Origin: Fratercula arctica
Taxonomy: Eukaryota; Chordata; Aves; Charadriiformes; Alcidae
NCBI GenBank assembly: GCA_947846985.1
Contig: CANTUZ010000007.1
Location: 29,950,355 to 30,014,354 of the forward strand
DNA: 64,000 nucleotides
Direction of reading: 5' to 3'
The notes under the pieces are model-generated. The model saw only the letters and a list, made by a program, of their open reading frames with translations. It ran no database searches and was not told the DNA's origin. A program made the translations under genes and the position numbers. How positions within the stretch are numbered: the stretch's first letter is position 1; every line of letters begins with the position of its first letter. This document shows positions 1 through 13,129 of this stretch, in pieces.

Positions 1-1250
1 TATGAAAAGCATATGCCTGCAGCTTCTTAGCAACTCTCAAGACAGTGCTGTGTTTTGGCACCGCAGGCTGTCTTCTCATAGGCCGGCTTCCAGGTTCATA
101 GTGAATGCGCCTTATTCCTGAGTTTAAGGTTAGTCAGTGAAGTACTAGGTCATGTTCAGAAGGGCTTTGCCCTCATGGGTCTATTCATTAGCCTTTGTGT
201 GGCAGTGTTTTTGGGAAGTTAGTGGGAGTCTTGCTTGAGTAAGAATCATCTCTGTTGGCCACAGATGAAGCTGCAGACATCTTTGAACCTTCACAGATTT
301 CGTTTATGGCATGGCCAGAAGGCTTGCACAAAACTGTAAATTAAGTATGTGACCATAACTCATGACTAAAGTAATTTTGCGCAAGCAGCATCGGGGATAT
401 TACATACTAATACACACCCAAAATGTTATTTGCCGCCTTTATGTATTGATGTAATGGAACAGATACTATAGATGCTGTTCTTGCTGTGTAGAGGGATAGT
501 GCTGGTTAAATAAGGATACACTGTTTAATACTGGGTATTGTGTTTAAATATGCTGCAGCCATAAACAGTGTAAAATAGCTCTTTAAAATATTTTCCCTAA
601 CATAACATGACTTGTCCTGCAGCTCTGCGATGTGTACGCCTTTACTCCCTGAAATCTCTACAGGTACAAGAAATATTCAGTGTAAGTGGTAGACAGAGAG
701 GAACCTTAAACAGAACTTCAGAGGCAGGTCCCAGTGTTAATTCTCATGAAAACTTTCCTGTTCTTGATGTTTTCTCCCTTGAGCTGTCATCCCTGGAGAA
801 ATCAGACTACAATTGTGTGATTTAAGATAGAGCAGCACCCTTCCTGTCAAAGCTGGTAATGTAGTACAGGGCTTGCTGATTCGACTATCACATCACCAAT
901 TTTCCGGGAGAAAGTTATTTAAAGCAATTAGTATTTTCCTGTAATGGTAAGGTTAACACAGACTCTGACCCATGTTCAAATTCTGCTGTACTTATTGTTT
1001 GAGAGGTTTGTCAGAGAGGTGAGATACTGGAGGTAAGACCACAAGTAACATTTCCAACATTTTTAAAACATCATGTGTCCAACATACAACTGGATCAGTC
1101 AAGTGTACGCTAAACCAATACATTGGACCATAAAAGGACTTCCTAGTTTTGCTGCCCCCCCTTCTCTTTTTTATTTCAATCACTCTTATAACCTTAATTA
1201 TTTGATTTACTAAATGGATACAAAACATAGTGAGACCACTGCAGTTACAG

Positions 1251-1292
1251 ATCCCTAAAAGAAGAAAAGATGATTTAGATGAAGAGATAGTG
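1251..1292 (+). other. Possible 42-nt exon (unassigned)
   Basis: Seen: an AG acceptor (TTACAG, with an alternative GCAG six bases upstream), a branch-point-like TTACTAA about 30-40 nt upstream, 42 open bases in phase 0 at both ends, and a GTAAGC donor. The translation is IPKRRKDDLDEEIV, a basic stretch followed by an acidic one, which looks more protein-like than the surrounding frames. Against it: the polypyrimidine tract is weak and I do not recognise the peptide. Inference only: a cassette exon of a gene on the plus strand, or chance. Confidence 0.15.
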
Positions 1293-4200
1293 GTAAGCCT
1301 TGTTATTCTTTAGGATACATTCAGTTAAACCAGTAGAGTGCAGACCTGTTAGAGCAGAAAGGAGGTGTGTGAAATGTACAGGTAGGTGAACTGACTGGCA
1401 GTTCTCAGCATCAATTACAGTATTCCTGGTCCATTCTAATGTCTTTCAGCAAGGCAAAGTTTTAATATTTTCCACTTGCTTTCCTACTGAAAAGTTTTTG
1501 CATCTAGTAGGGTGACTTTCATACCAGTCAGGTGTTAGGTGTCAGTCTCCTTTTACTCTTCAGAAACCGGAATGTTTGAAGATCATTGGCTTGTATGTGA
1601 AATTGAATTATTTTATTATTTTCACAAAAGAATAATACGTTAAACTCACAGCAGCATAGCTAGACTATAGCCTGTGGGTCCTGACCTACATTTTTTACTC
1701 TACAGAGCATGAATTATCTTGCTATATATCATACAAAGTCACTGTTTGATTAGAAACTATTTTAAATTGTATGGTTCTGGTATTCTGGATTAAAAAGTTA
1801 CTTAGAGTTAGATCCAGATAATCATTGTAGTAAGTAAAGATTTGATATACTGTAAAATGTAATATTTCTTTTTAGTTTCCTTTCTTTCTATCTCACTGCT
1901 TTTCCTTTACTTTTTTTGAATACATTTATAGGTGCTTTTTTAATAGACTTGATGCCTAAATATTTAAAGTATTGTAAATATATGTAAAACCCTAGTTCTT
2001 CCTGCACTTTCTGTGATCCGGTGAGGATAATGATGGGCGTTTCAAACCCAATTTGAATAAAAATAAATGATGCCTGAAGTTTCAGAGTCTTGGAAAATCA
2101 AAACTCTTGTGCCTAATTTTTCCACCACTGTAATTAAATGATTCTATTCCCACAACTCAGTGAATAGAAATCATTTTGATTGTATGGTAAAGGAAGACTC
2201 TTCATATTTTTTTCTTTTTTTTTCTTCTTCCTTGATAGTTTTTTCACTTGTAAATGGGTTCAGCCTCTTACCAGTGAGATTATCTGCTATGTCAGGTTAA
2301 CATGTTCTGGTTGTGAAGTCTGAAATTGTAAACCCAAGGATATTTCTCTGAGCTACACTTACGGCTTTTGAACTCTGCCATAACTGTTGAAGCTGTTTCT
2401 GTTGCTGTGAGAAGTTCTTCCCAGGAACAGAGAGGTTACTTTTTCTTGCCCTTCTCTGCTTCCCAGAATTGAGAGAAAAATAAGCTTCAAGCAATAAATG
2501 CAAGAAATATGAGGAATCTTGACTGGTATTTTGTGAATCTTTTACTGAAATGCTTGCCATTTTTGATCCCTTATTTTTAAATGGAAGCCATGTGAAGGTA
2601 TAAATTCTTATGAATGTAGTCCTTGGTCTGTGAATGAAGTGTCACAGTTACAAATGTGGCTGTTGTGCAAGAAGTGACTTACGGCACAGCCATGGCACTA
2701 AATTTACTCAATATTGCAATTACGTAATGTCTGATGATACATTTTTAGTGTGGCTGATGATGGTGATAGCTAAAATACAGGAAAAAAGACAAAGCAAAGA
2801 ACTCTAAACCTGATTAAAATAAGAAAATATTTTTTATAAGTTCTTGGAGAATGTTTTGAAAAATTGGCTGAAGAGGTCAAAAACACAAGAGTTACTGTTG
2901 TCCAAATAATTCTAGATATATTACATTTTAAAGCAGTGATAAAGTATCCTAAGGAATCCTGAAATAGAGATGTAAAAGTGAAGGAAATATCATGCAGTTC
3001 CTGGTTTTGTTACCTTGAACCTGTAATGTCATAGACACTGGTAGAACAATCATTGAGTTTCTCAGAAGTAGGCCAGAAACAGACCGTGGTGTAAGTTGTT
3101 ATCTTTGGCCATGATCCCACTTTAGAGAATTCCTGACAGATTTCCCACATATTACTGTTGTCTTTTTCTAAGTCATGATGAGGCTAAAGAGGACAGCACA
3201 ACTGTCTTCCATGGAGCGTTTCTTTTCCACTATTCTGCCTTGCAGACAGAACATGTAAGTGAATGGGTTTCTTGGGAAGGGCTGTGTGTATCCCTCTTCT
3301 GAGCCTTAGCATCTTCTGCTGGGGCCTAGCCCTTCTGGGGATCTAGGGATTTGATAAAGCCCTGAAGAAAACTTCTGAATTGTGTGAGATGTCTTTATTT
3401 CATGAAACAAGGAGAATATAGACTGTCCTTCAGAATTCTGTCTGGGGTGTCAAAGTAGCAATATCTCAGCATCTTGTGATCAATAGAGTTGTACTATTTT
3501 CCCAGTGAAAACATGTTTTGTGCTCTGCTGAGATATAACTAAATTAATTAACCGCATAGATCAGCTGATCTTAAAATCATATTATGATGTGTAAGAAAAC
3601 AATGGCACTCAATTTTGATTGATTTGTTCAACATATTTGGACAGATCTTTAGCTTCTCTGAGCTGGATTTTCTGCACTGAATTCATTAGAACTATTTTGA
3701 TTTACATAGCGCTGTTATCTCAATAGCTCTTTTTTCTCTTGACTCTTTGTTTTTTTTGAAGGATCTGTTGTGCTGACAGAAACTAGCTGTACAGGAATGT
3801 GAAATTTCTAGTATGTGTAGTTTGCACAGGCAGTTCCATTCCATAAGTCCACAGACCTATGAGTGGAAGCCTTGTTGAAATCCATGGCACTTGTGTTGCT
3901 CATCATTTAGGAACCATAACAAAAACAACAACAATCTTTTAAATACAAAAATGCCAAGCATTTAAAAAAAAAAAAAAACAACAGGGGGGATTGTCAGTAA
4001 TATGATGCATAGAATCCATATTGTAAACAGGTATGGAGACCATGGTGGCCTTGATTGAAGTAATTCTTTCTTTCCTTATACATGACTTTGGAATTTGAGA
4101 ATTATTTGACAATCTCTGTGCTGGTAAGTATGCGGAGGTATATTACTGTGTACATGCACACAGGTGTATGTGGTTTCATTATACTGTGTAAAGGAGCCTT

Positions 4201-6307
4201 TTGTTCTTAAAAACAAGAAAAATAATACCTGCCAATGAGAATTGACTGCATATGTTTAATTTAAGAGTTTAATTGCTGTTGGAGAGTAATGTATTGTCCT
4301 TTCAGTGCCAGAATTAAGCTGTATCTGTCATACTTTAATCTAAAGAAGGAACAGTAAAAAAAAAAATAATAGGGCATTCAGCTATAAGTCTTAATAAAAC
4401 AATAATTTTAGAAACTATGTAAGGTACATATATATCCTATATGCTTATACTTTTTGTGACAAAAAAATGCTATAGGCGTAAATAAAGTTAAAAAACAACC
4501 TTGGAGCCCTTACAAATGTTGCTTGCAGAGGTTTTCAATGCACTGTGCAATCAATTTTCCTTTTTATATTTCCTTCAAACTTACCCCCTTGAGAAGTGTC
4601 ACTGAATGAGGAGTGTCTTGAGCAGACACTGTAGCTGTGTGTATAAGCGGGTGTGAACTAACTTAATTTTTCAGACTCTTCCTCTATAGCCAGCAAAATT
4701 GTTACTTCCAATAATACTCAGGCTTTGTGAAATGACCATAACATTGGTCTCAGCTACCATTTTCTATCTTAAATGTGAATTTCTGATGCACAAATAAAAG
4801 CCAAATTGGAAAAAAATAAAATATGTTTCCATAAAACATCTTGTAAGTGCATTTCTGTCATTTTTTTTTAATCATAGTAATATACCAAAGAATTGCAGCT
4901 TTGCCCAAAGCTAATTCTCTTGCTCAGCAATTCGTTTGAGGAGCTAAAGGGTCTTGATAAAATTTTACAAGACTACATAGTTCTTCTAAAAATCAGGAAG
5001 GGAATTTATCTCATTTGTAAATTTGGCTTTTTATTTGCATGCCACCAGTAAGTAACCAGTGTCTATTTTGTCTGATAAACCCTTTTCTAGGATACATAGT
5101 AACAGAAATGCCAGAGACAGACTAAGAGACAGTGTGTGACAGAGCAAATTGTAATGCACGTGATGGCTTAGAATATAAATCTGCAAAATGCACAACTTCC
5201 TTCACATTTTTGCCTTCTGAGGAAGTTGAAGATGTCAACAAAGACATTCAGTACTTCAGAAGATAAGGCTCTTGAACTATACATTTTAAAATTATGAATT
5301 AATTTTCCAGAAAAGATATTCTTTTGTAAATTGCATCTGCAGAAAAGATCTGAAAGTAGCCAGGGATGTTTTGTTGATAGAATGGTTTGAATCATTTGAC
5401 AGATACTTTTTTTTTTTTTTATCAACAGAATCAAATTAGAGATTCAGCCAAATAAATTTTATTTTGTGTGTAAGTCCTGCATGACAGGATATATTCAAAG
5501 AAAGAGAAAAACACTCTCGAGATAAAAAATGTGTCAATTAGAAGACAGGAGCATGAAGTCCCCATAACAAATTGTTCACTAAAGGGTAAGAAGTGAGTTT
5601 CCAATGTAGATAGCTTCATTAAAGATACTTTTTGTTTTGATAATTTTTTTTTTTTTTAATTGAGAAATCTTGACAGCTATGTCAACAATAACAAAATCTT
5701 TTCTGTGCTGTTACAAGTTCCAATACTCATAAGGGCAGGGAAAAATTCTAGGGAGAATGCTGAGGGAAAGATTAGATGTTTTGATCACTTCTTTTCAATT
5801 GCACACAGAGCCATTTCTTTGGGCTTCTTTTCACTTTGAGAATAAATACTTAACAAAAAACCCCCACAACTCTGTAGTAAATACTTTGTAGGCAAAAAAC
5901 CCCAACTGAATATTAAAATATATATTAATTAACCAGTTAAAGTACTTCAGGAAGAAATTGGAATTGCCAAGCAACTTAGCTCAGCATGACTCACCAAGAC
6001 ATGTACTGGCCTTGCAGAATGGAGCTCTCATAAGAGAGCAGTGAAGACATTAAACAACCTTTGTAAACACACTGAATCTGCTTCTTGTGTAAATTGCATT
6101 TGTGTTATGCCAAATGAAAATGTTTGAGTTACAGCAGCATCTCTAGAATCAGAATTGGATCTACAGCATACAATTAAGCAAAATTTCTAAGGAGGCTTAG
6201 AGAAGTGGTATTATTATTATCATTGCTACTGCTACTGTTTCATTAGGTAATAGCCAGTCTCTTCCTCCCTATCCTCCAGACAGTCTGTTGGCTTTCCTCT
6301 TTTACAG

Positions 6308-6407
6308 ATTATGGTGATTGCTTATACTGGTACAGAGTCAGTGGGATGTTAATGGGCACGTCTCCCAGTCCTGCTGATGTTACTGAGAGGTCGGAGTGGG
6401 GATCCAG
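6308..6407 (+). other. Possible 100-nt exon (unassigned)
   Basis: The acceptor is very strong: two pyrimidine tracts in a row (about 6255-6307) each end in an AG, the second as CTCTTTTACAG. The 100 bases up to a CAG/GTAGAA junction are richer in GC than their surroundings. One frame is open throughout (reading YGDCLYWYRVSG and on), starting with two carried bases and leaving two. No known protein matched from memory. It could be a non-coding RNA exon or chance. Confidence 0.12.
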
Positions 6408-7034
6408 GTAGAACTGATACTTCTATAACCTTCTGACTAAGACATACTAGTGGCTCCATTTTTTGACTCTGTTCTTGTGTATTTTGGAAGGTCAGCATTC
6501 ATATTGCCTTGAATTTACTTAATGAATTATATTCTATGTTGAATTTGCGTTCTGTGGAAATAAATCAGCATTTGCAGTATTCTACTGTTAAAGTTTACCA
6601 GTACTTTGTTGTAGTATTTTATAGACTCTGCCATTTGTTTCTAAGATTCTAAATATCTAGCACTGTGATGGATGGCTGTTGTCCATCACTGGCTCACACA
6701 AATGAATTTTTGTGAGGAAATTTTTTCGCTCCACCACTCCTGGAAATGAGCATGTAGATTGCATCAGTGAAACTAATTGGAGTCTTGATCGTACATGATA
6801 CTAAAATAAGTCTGTGTTTTCTTACCAGAGATCACTAAAAACAAGTCCTCCTCATGCATTACACAGAGGTGAACAACAACAATAACAACAGAGTAAAATA
6901 GCAATTTATTTGTTGTATGTATTCAGATATATAATGCCAAGTTCTGAAGTAAATTTGAATTCTGGATCCCTTGTCTATCGGGGAAAAAAGCAGAAGCAAA
7001 TGAGTTGGATCTGCAGTGACCACCGCATCAGTGT

Positions 7035-7412
7035 ATCATAGAATCATAGAATGGTTTGGGTTGGAAGGAACCTTAAAGATCATTCAGTGCCACCCCCTGC
7101 CCTGGGCAGGGACACCTCCCACCAGACCAGGTTACTCCAAGCCCCGTCCAGCCTGGCCTTGAACACCTCCAGGGATGGGGCAGCCACAGCTTCTCTGGGC
7201 AGCCTGGGCCAGGGGCTCACCACCCTCACAGCAAAGAATTTCTTCCTGATTATCTCATCTAGATCTCCCCTCTTCCGGTTTAAAACCATTCCCCCTTGTC
7301 CTGTCACTCTACTCTCTGATAAAGAGTCCCTCCCCAGCTTTCCTGTGGCTCCTTTAGAGACTGGAAGGGGCTCTAAGATCTCCCCAGAGCCTTCTCTTTT
7401 CCAGGCTGAATA
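7035..7412 (-). mobile_element. CR1 LINE, 3' end, minus strand
   Basis: Truncated copy of a chicken-repeat-1 retrotransposon. Its 3' end lies at the low coordinate, where two ATCATAGA units form the CR1 tail, followed by the typical GGTTTGGGTTGGAAGGAACC region. Read on the minus strand, the frame over 7080-7307 gives the end of the CR1 ORF2 protein, with the motif RKKFFAVRVVSPWPRLPREA followed by APSLEVFKARLDG. That is the usual C-terminal end downstream of the RT domain. The 5' truncation near 7412 is typical of CR1. The copy is a remnant and cannot encode a full protein. It is one of the two least diverged repeats here. Confidence 0.95.
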
Positions 7413-7475
7413 AACTGGGCGAGTTTAGAAATAACTGCCTTGAAGTAGTAAGACAAGTGCTTGAACTGCAGATAG

Positions 7476-7490
7476 ATATATATATATATA
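7476..7490. repeat. Short (AT)n microsatellite
   Basis: About seven uninterrupted AT units directly after GATAG. Too short to be more than a minor simple repeat. Confidence 0.9.
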
Positions 7491-9864
7491 GCCATCGGAT
7501 ACATAACATAAGCCGCTCTCAGTTAATTACCCGTCTAATTTTAAACTTAATATCATGGATTTATTCTAGTTACTTTAGTTTATTTTAAATTTACTCTGCT
7601 TTATTCTAAATTCAGTAGCTAGGTACTAGTTTATGATACTTACGTGTGTGTCTCAGTGTAACAAGAGGCTGTTTCACTGTATATCCATGTACTTTGTCTT
7701 TGCGTCGCTCATTACTAGCATTTACTCTGTGTAACTAGTGTTTTTTTTCTTTTCTAATACATGAGGGTGATTAATATTTTGACCCCTGATGATGATAATG
7801 AACTATTAGATAAATGCATCAACAAGCAAATTTCTCTCATTACTCTCTCATACAAGGTTAGACAAGAAGAAATGCAGGAAGGTATTGTAAGAGTCATCAT
7901 ATACTGTGAGAGTTAATTAAGAGCAAAACCGGATTGAGATTTTCTGAAATTTAAACCATCTTTCACCCTTCCGAAATTAGAATTTAGGATCATATGCTGG
8001 AAGAATTGGATTTTTTTCAATGGACATGGGCTCTGAAACTGCAGAACTTCATCGTCTCCAAATACTTTAATTCAGTGTATGCTTTATAAGTTATGGTATT
8101 ATATTGCTGTTTTGGAGTCTTTTCTTAAAGAAGCATATGAGAAGAAGTTTGTGTAATCAGGTAAGCACTATTTCAGGGAAGTGTGTTTTACATTATAATG
8201 TTTTTCTGAGCTAGGTAACAATAGGGGAAAGACACTTAAAAATTGTAACTTCCATTGGGGAAAAGATTGTAACTGTTTCCCACATGTGCAAAACTAAATT
8301 GATAATAAATACTACTGTGAAATCTCCTGTTCTGGCTTTTCTGTGCAACTAAGCTGCGACAATTGTCTATGCAGATGGGCTGGTTAAGGCTGTTGAAGTC
8401 AACCTTTGCTTTCAGAGGAAGGTGTTCCAGGGCTTCATGTCTGAGTGCCAGGCAAACACTGTGCTTTAGTTTGCATAAACACTGGTCCTGCCAGCCTTTT
8501 TCCTTAAAACCAACCAACCAACAAGCAAGTGCCTGTTTTGAGTAATATTTCTACTTAGATTTAAAATTATCAAATAATTTTGTAACAGAAACAGGTCTGT
8601 CTGCAGACTTCGTCCTGAAGCAAGTTCATAATGTTGGCTTTTTACATTTTTCTTTAGAAATTAAATGCTGACAATAAATAATAAATGTATTGCATGAGCC
8701 ACAGTAAAAGATGTACCAGATTATCAAGAAATACTATGTCTGACTCCTTGAACAGAATTCTAAGGAGTTTTGTTACCAGCCTGATGAGACCTTGTGCTGG
8801 TGAGATCTTCACATTGTTAGCCTTTTCCCTGTTTGCCTGCCACAATAGGGGAGATGCAGGTCAGATTGCCCCAGATTTTAATTGTTGATTCACACTTTCC
8901 AACTTAAAATACCGTTTTTCTCAAAATTATTACTTTCAGTTTTATGTGTTTCCTGGCATATTTCACTGCTTACAATTGCTTATGAAGTGTTTAACTTGTA
9001 ATAAAGTATAAAACTTAATCCCTTGACATTAAATTAAATCCCTTTAATCTCCTGACATTAGGCCATACTTGTGATTGGTGAAGCATCAAGATAATCTTTG
9101 CAGCATTTCTGGCCTCTGATTTGTCTGGTCTGCTGAACTATTGACTATATTCATTTTAACATGTTATGTGCATTAGAAAATCAATGTGGCAGAGCAGATG
9201 GAAGCTTTTAAACTGATATGACCTCTGTGACCAAAATGTTTAGTTTTGAGATCTTCTGTACTGAACTAAACAGAAATGTAGGAATAGTGGACAACCTTGG
9301 TTTATGCAAATACTCATTTTTCTGTACTTATTTATATTTTTTATATTTTACTTTTCAACAAGAAGTATGCATTTATGTTGTATTAGCTATTAGAAAAATC
9401 TTTATTTTGTTTGTTTGATTAAGATCTTGGGAGAACAATGACTTCTCCATTACTGACAGAAGTAGCTTGTTTTTTACTAGGTTACATCCTAGTTTGACAC
9501 TGAATAACCTTGCTAACAGTCTGGGTTTTGAAGCATATCAATAGATTGGACTTTAAAACTTTGTCAGTATTGATTTTTCTAATGCATGTACTATGTTAAA
9601 TAGATCAATATTTAGCAGATCAGATGAGGTCAAGTACAGAGAACAGGATGAAGCTGCTGCATGCAGAGCTGGCTGAGAGATTAGATATGCAAGGGAAAAA
9701 CTGCAGGTGAAGTGACAGTGGAATACGCTAATAGCAATAGGGGAAGAAATGGAGGGATGGGAGGTGGTAATTAACACTGCCAAGGTACAGAGGCGGGTTC
9801 AGGATTTATTTTGTATGGCTTGCAGGGATTACAACTTTCTGCATATTCTTTCTTGTGGTTTCAG

Positions 9865-9902
9865 TATTAGATCCTGCTGCAGAGTGTTTAGCCCTTTACC
9901 AG
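9865..9902 (+). other. Possible 38-nt exon (unassigned)
   Basis: The acceptor is good (CTTTCTTGTGGTTTCAG) and the donor is CCAG/GTAATG. Two of three frames are open. The frame that starts with two carried bases reads LDPAAECLALYQ and ends in phase 0; the other reads IRSCCRVFSPLPG. Both are protein-like, but the segment is short enough for this to arise by chance. No gene match from memory. A short cassette or non-coding exon is possible. Confidence 0.15.
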
Positions 9903-11705
9903 GTAATGCAATTGCAGTGGCTGTGGCGGTGCCTGGTTCCTTCCCATCACTGAGAATGGCATTTCTGCACGGGTCACTGTTTTGCATGCTGCTTTGGACA
10001 CTGTTGGTGGCACACACAGTATAACTTGAAGGACTCTTATGGTTAAGTGCAGCAGCCTGAAGCCCTGGGATTAGCAAACTGTGCATAACTTTACCTAACC
10101 ATTTTATGCCAGCCAGCTGTGTCCAGATTTTAGAAAAGGACATTGTGAATTTGCCACTGGAACCATATATATTACATTTTCTGTGCTCTGAGTATAACAT
10201 CACGGAAGAAAGTCAGAAACTACCTTGATTCGTTATGAGGGAAATTCCTTCTCTTTCCATTTTGGAGGAATATTAAACTTAGCTTTGTAGTTTTTCATCA
10301 ATAATGATTTTAAATCATAGTGGAAATGTCTATATTGTCTATTTGTAAAAGCTGAAAGAAAGAAAAAAATAACCAACTGGGCAGGTGACCAACTGAAATG
10401 CAGATCTTTTCCCTAGTCATAAGTGACAATAGATATTAACACTCACAAGTGATATAACTGCAGACCAAGTGGCTGATTTGAGTAAATAAAGTATACAGTT
10501 TTGAATGCTAGTCTGTGAAATTGGTGAAAACCTCAACTGTAACATAGTGGTTAAAATGGCAGCACACTAACTGTCTAAGGAAAGAAATAGGCCATTGTCC
10601 CTTTTTAAACGGATTGAGAAATGTTATTTAATAAAATAAATTAAGCCAATTGCTACTCTTAGTAACATAATAAAAATAAACATGACAAGACATTTTGAAA
10701 TTGAACTAGTTAATAATATCATCTCATTAGAATTTGCGTTATAACGAAATTAAGTTAGTTTAATGGGGAAATGTAATAGTACTCTCTAGATTTTTCCTGT
10801 TAAGTTAACTTTGTATACTTTAATGAATACCTTAATTAGGCACCTTTATTGGTGCAGACATTTCAGAAATAAAATTTGGTTCTATATTCTCCTTCACACA
10901 CCAGCATCCATTAAAATAAAAGTAATCTTGTAATGACTAAAGGGCAATTATTCTGAAAACTTCCTGTGCTGCTGAAGGGACTTCGATGCAATGGTTCGTC
11001 TGTCTGTGTGCAGGGATGATATGACTTCCGTAGGCATATAACTGTACTGGTTCTTTGTGATTAATTAATCTGATTGAAAGTTCTTTTAAGTATATTGCCA
11101 TTGGAATGTTACACTGTATATGTAGCGTGTGTGTATTCTTAAAATAAGATGAAAATCATTTGGAGTTAGTTGTTTTAGCCAGCAGTTATGGTATACTAGA
11201 TGTAGAATATGAGGCTATCAGATTATTATAATCTGTGCACTATGAAGGGAGAACTGAGTGACTGAATAGATAGGAACACATTCTGTCAAAAAAAGCAACC
11301 ATATGCCACAAACATAGTCATTTACATCATGGGGTTTGTGGACTTGCAGGCTTGTGCTTTGGCAGAAGTAAATGGGAGTTGGTTTCTTTAAATATCCCTT
11401 AATACTGTGAGAACTATACAATCAGGCAGCCTAAAGTGAAGTGCCATCATGTCTTTCCTCAGATAACAGCCAGTAATGAGGCGTCTATATATATAATTAT
11501 GCACAAGTGTCATGGGTGTCTTTAATGTTCAAACTGATAAGAGAACACTAAGGTCCAGTGAAACATGCCAAAAAGTAGCAGATGGGCCTGGGGAAGGGAG
11601 GGAGGAGCAACGTCCATACATCTTATTGAGACAAGGGGCCAATTGTTGTAGATGAGCCCTAGTCTAACATGGACATACCTGCATAACTCAATGAGTGAAG
11701 CTACC

Positions 11706-11757
11706 TGTTTTTTTGTGGTGTGTGTGTTTTTTTTGTGGTGTGTGTGTTTTTGGTGGT

Positions 11758-11793
<36 letters not shown>
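11706..11793. repeat. GT-rich duplication followed by T34 homopolymer
   Basis: A unit of about 19-20 bases built as T-run plus GTGGTGTGTGTG occurs twice in tandem. It is followed by GGTGGTGG and then an unbroken run of 34 T (11760-11793). This could be a degenerate simple repeat. The exact T count in such runs is often an assembly uncertainty. Confidence 0.9.
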
Positions 11794-11794
<1 letters not shown>

Positions 11795-13129
11795 TGTGTT
11801 TCATTAGGAGAGTGCCTGATAATCTGTTTAAGGAGAGAATAGAATGCTTCTTGGAGGAGGTGGGGATGTTAAAGCCTTCTGGACAACTCCAAAGACCTCA
11901 AAGAGAAGACTAGCCATAAAACCCAATACTTTCCAAGCTGGTAAGGGAAAAGGGGTAAGTGCAGATCATGGAGTACTTCTAATTGTGCTCTCTGGGAACT
12001 TCCCAGGAGGAGCTCTTTCCTGTGAGTGACTTTTTTGAGAGAGGTTTCTGAATAAGCATAAGGAATACAAAAAGACTGAAAAACTGTCTTTTAAATTTCT
12101 TCTATAATTTCCATAAGGACCAACAGTTATCCATCTCTAAAGTTCAGTACTAGTTGTCTTCTAGCCCACTGTGAGGGTGATTTTTCTTCGGAGGATAAAT
12201 ACCTTCAAAATGAGGTGGTGCTCATTTCCAGGTGTTTTGTTCATTTTGAAAACTTTCTGCATTTGCAGACTTAACGCTCAAATTATTTCACGTGTCTTAT
12301 GAAGTGTTTTTATTCTTCAAATTTGAAGTAGCCACAAAGAGTCATGTGTTGCCCACATGTGATTTCTATTTCTGAAACAGTTGCTTGTAAGAGGCCTCAA
12401 AAGTAGCACCTTTATATAGGTGCAGCGCATGAGATTCCCTTTCTTTGGCATACCTGTGATGTACCAATTCCAACTATGGTTTTGATAAGCCATGTGAAGT
12501 GAGCTGTCTTGTAGTAATGACAAAAGGAAGAAAGAAATAGAAATACCTCCTACAAAACCTTGAAAAATGCAGCAGTATATTGCAGTGAGAGTCTCGAATG
12601 CCATAGTGATGTTATGTCTAAAGTGTTATTACAGAATACTGTGCAATTGCTGTAAAAATACTTTATAATTGCAGATTTCACGACAATGCTGCAAAAATAT
12701 TTCACTTGCCCTAATTATCTGTAGTCATGTGAAATTTCTAAATATGAGATACTATAAGCCTTTTACTTAGTTTTTAATTTACAGTATTGCTTCTTGACAT
12801 TAAGCTGTTAAAACCATGTATTATAAGTTCAGAAGAAGTTCTTTTATGTTCTGGCACTAGCTAGAGTTCTTGCCTTGTCTACTAACGTTGAATAATGGAA
12901 AATAATTAACTTTAAATTAAACGTGTTGCTTTTTATTATGTGACAGTATTAGTTATAATATGGATTTCAAAAGACAATTTTTAAGTGCAGGCACAAGTCA
13001 ATTATACTCAAAGAATAAATTATCTCTGCTGCAGAAAGTAATATTTATTTGATTAAAAGATTGTTCATAAAGTTGAGTGCCATTACTGCCATAGGCTTGT
13101 ATGTTGTCTGTATGTTTTGGAAATGAAGA

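Larger units (their letters stand above)
1..7034. other. Unique non-coding DNA, left end of window
   Basis: No recognisable exon of a known gene and no clear interspersed repeat. The open frames here are all under 90 codons, AT-biased and without family motifs. The stretch contains short A or T runs (A15 at 3964-3978, T14 at 5407-5420). It also holds two splice-bounded open segments listed separately (1251-1292 and 6308-6407) and a possible 9-nt micro-exon at 3246-3254. Intron or intergenic DNA is the simplest reading. Confidence 0.7.
7413..13129. other. Unique non-coding DNA
   Basis: Between two CR1 copies. It holds a short AT dinucleotide repeat, a long T run with GT-rich flank (11706-11793) and one splice-bounded open segment (9865-9902). 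Frames around 8236-8545 and 9749-10203 are open on both strands for 60-124 codons, but show no domain, no stable composition difference and no conserved motif that I recognise. Confidence 0.7.

Noticed and set aside
2731..2800. Repeated CTGATGAT motifs resembling C/D-box snoRNA boxes
   Set aside because: No D box at the right distance and no terminal stem.
5990..6040. Minus-strand 30-nt segment between acceptor- and donor-like sites
   Set aside because: Short, weak polypyrimidine tract and no supporting neighbour; expected by chance.
7051..7413. 120-codon plus-strand frame
   Set aside because: Antisense shadow of the CR1 ORF2 end; the minus-strand frame carries the real CR1 motifs.
10540..10600. 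ATAGTGGTTAAAATGGC, similar to a tRNA-like SINE head
   Set aside because: Match covers fewer than 20 bases with no box B or SINE body following.
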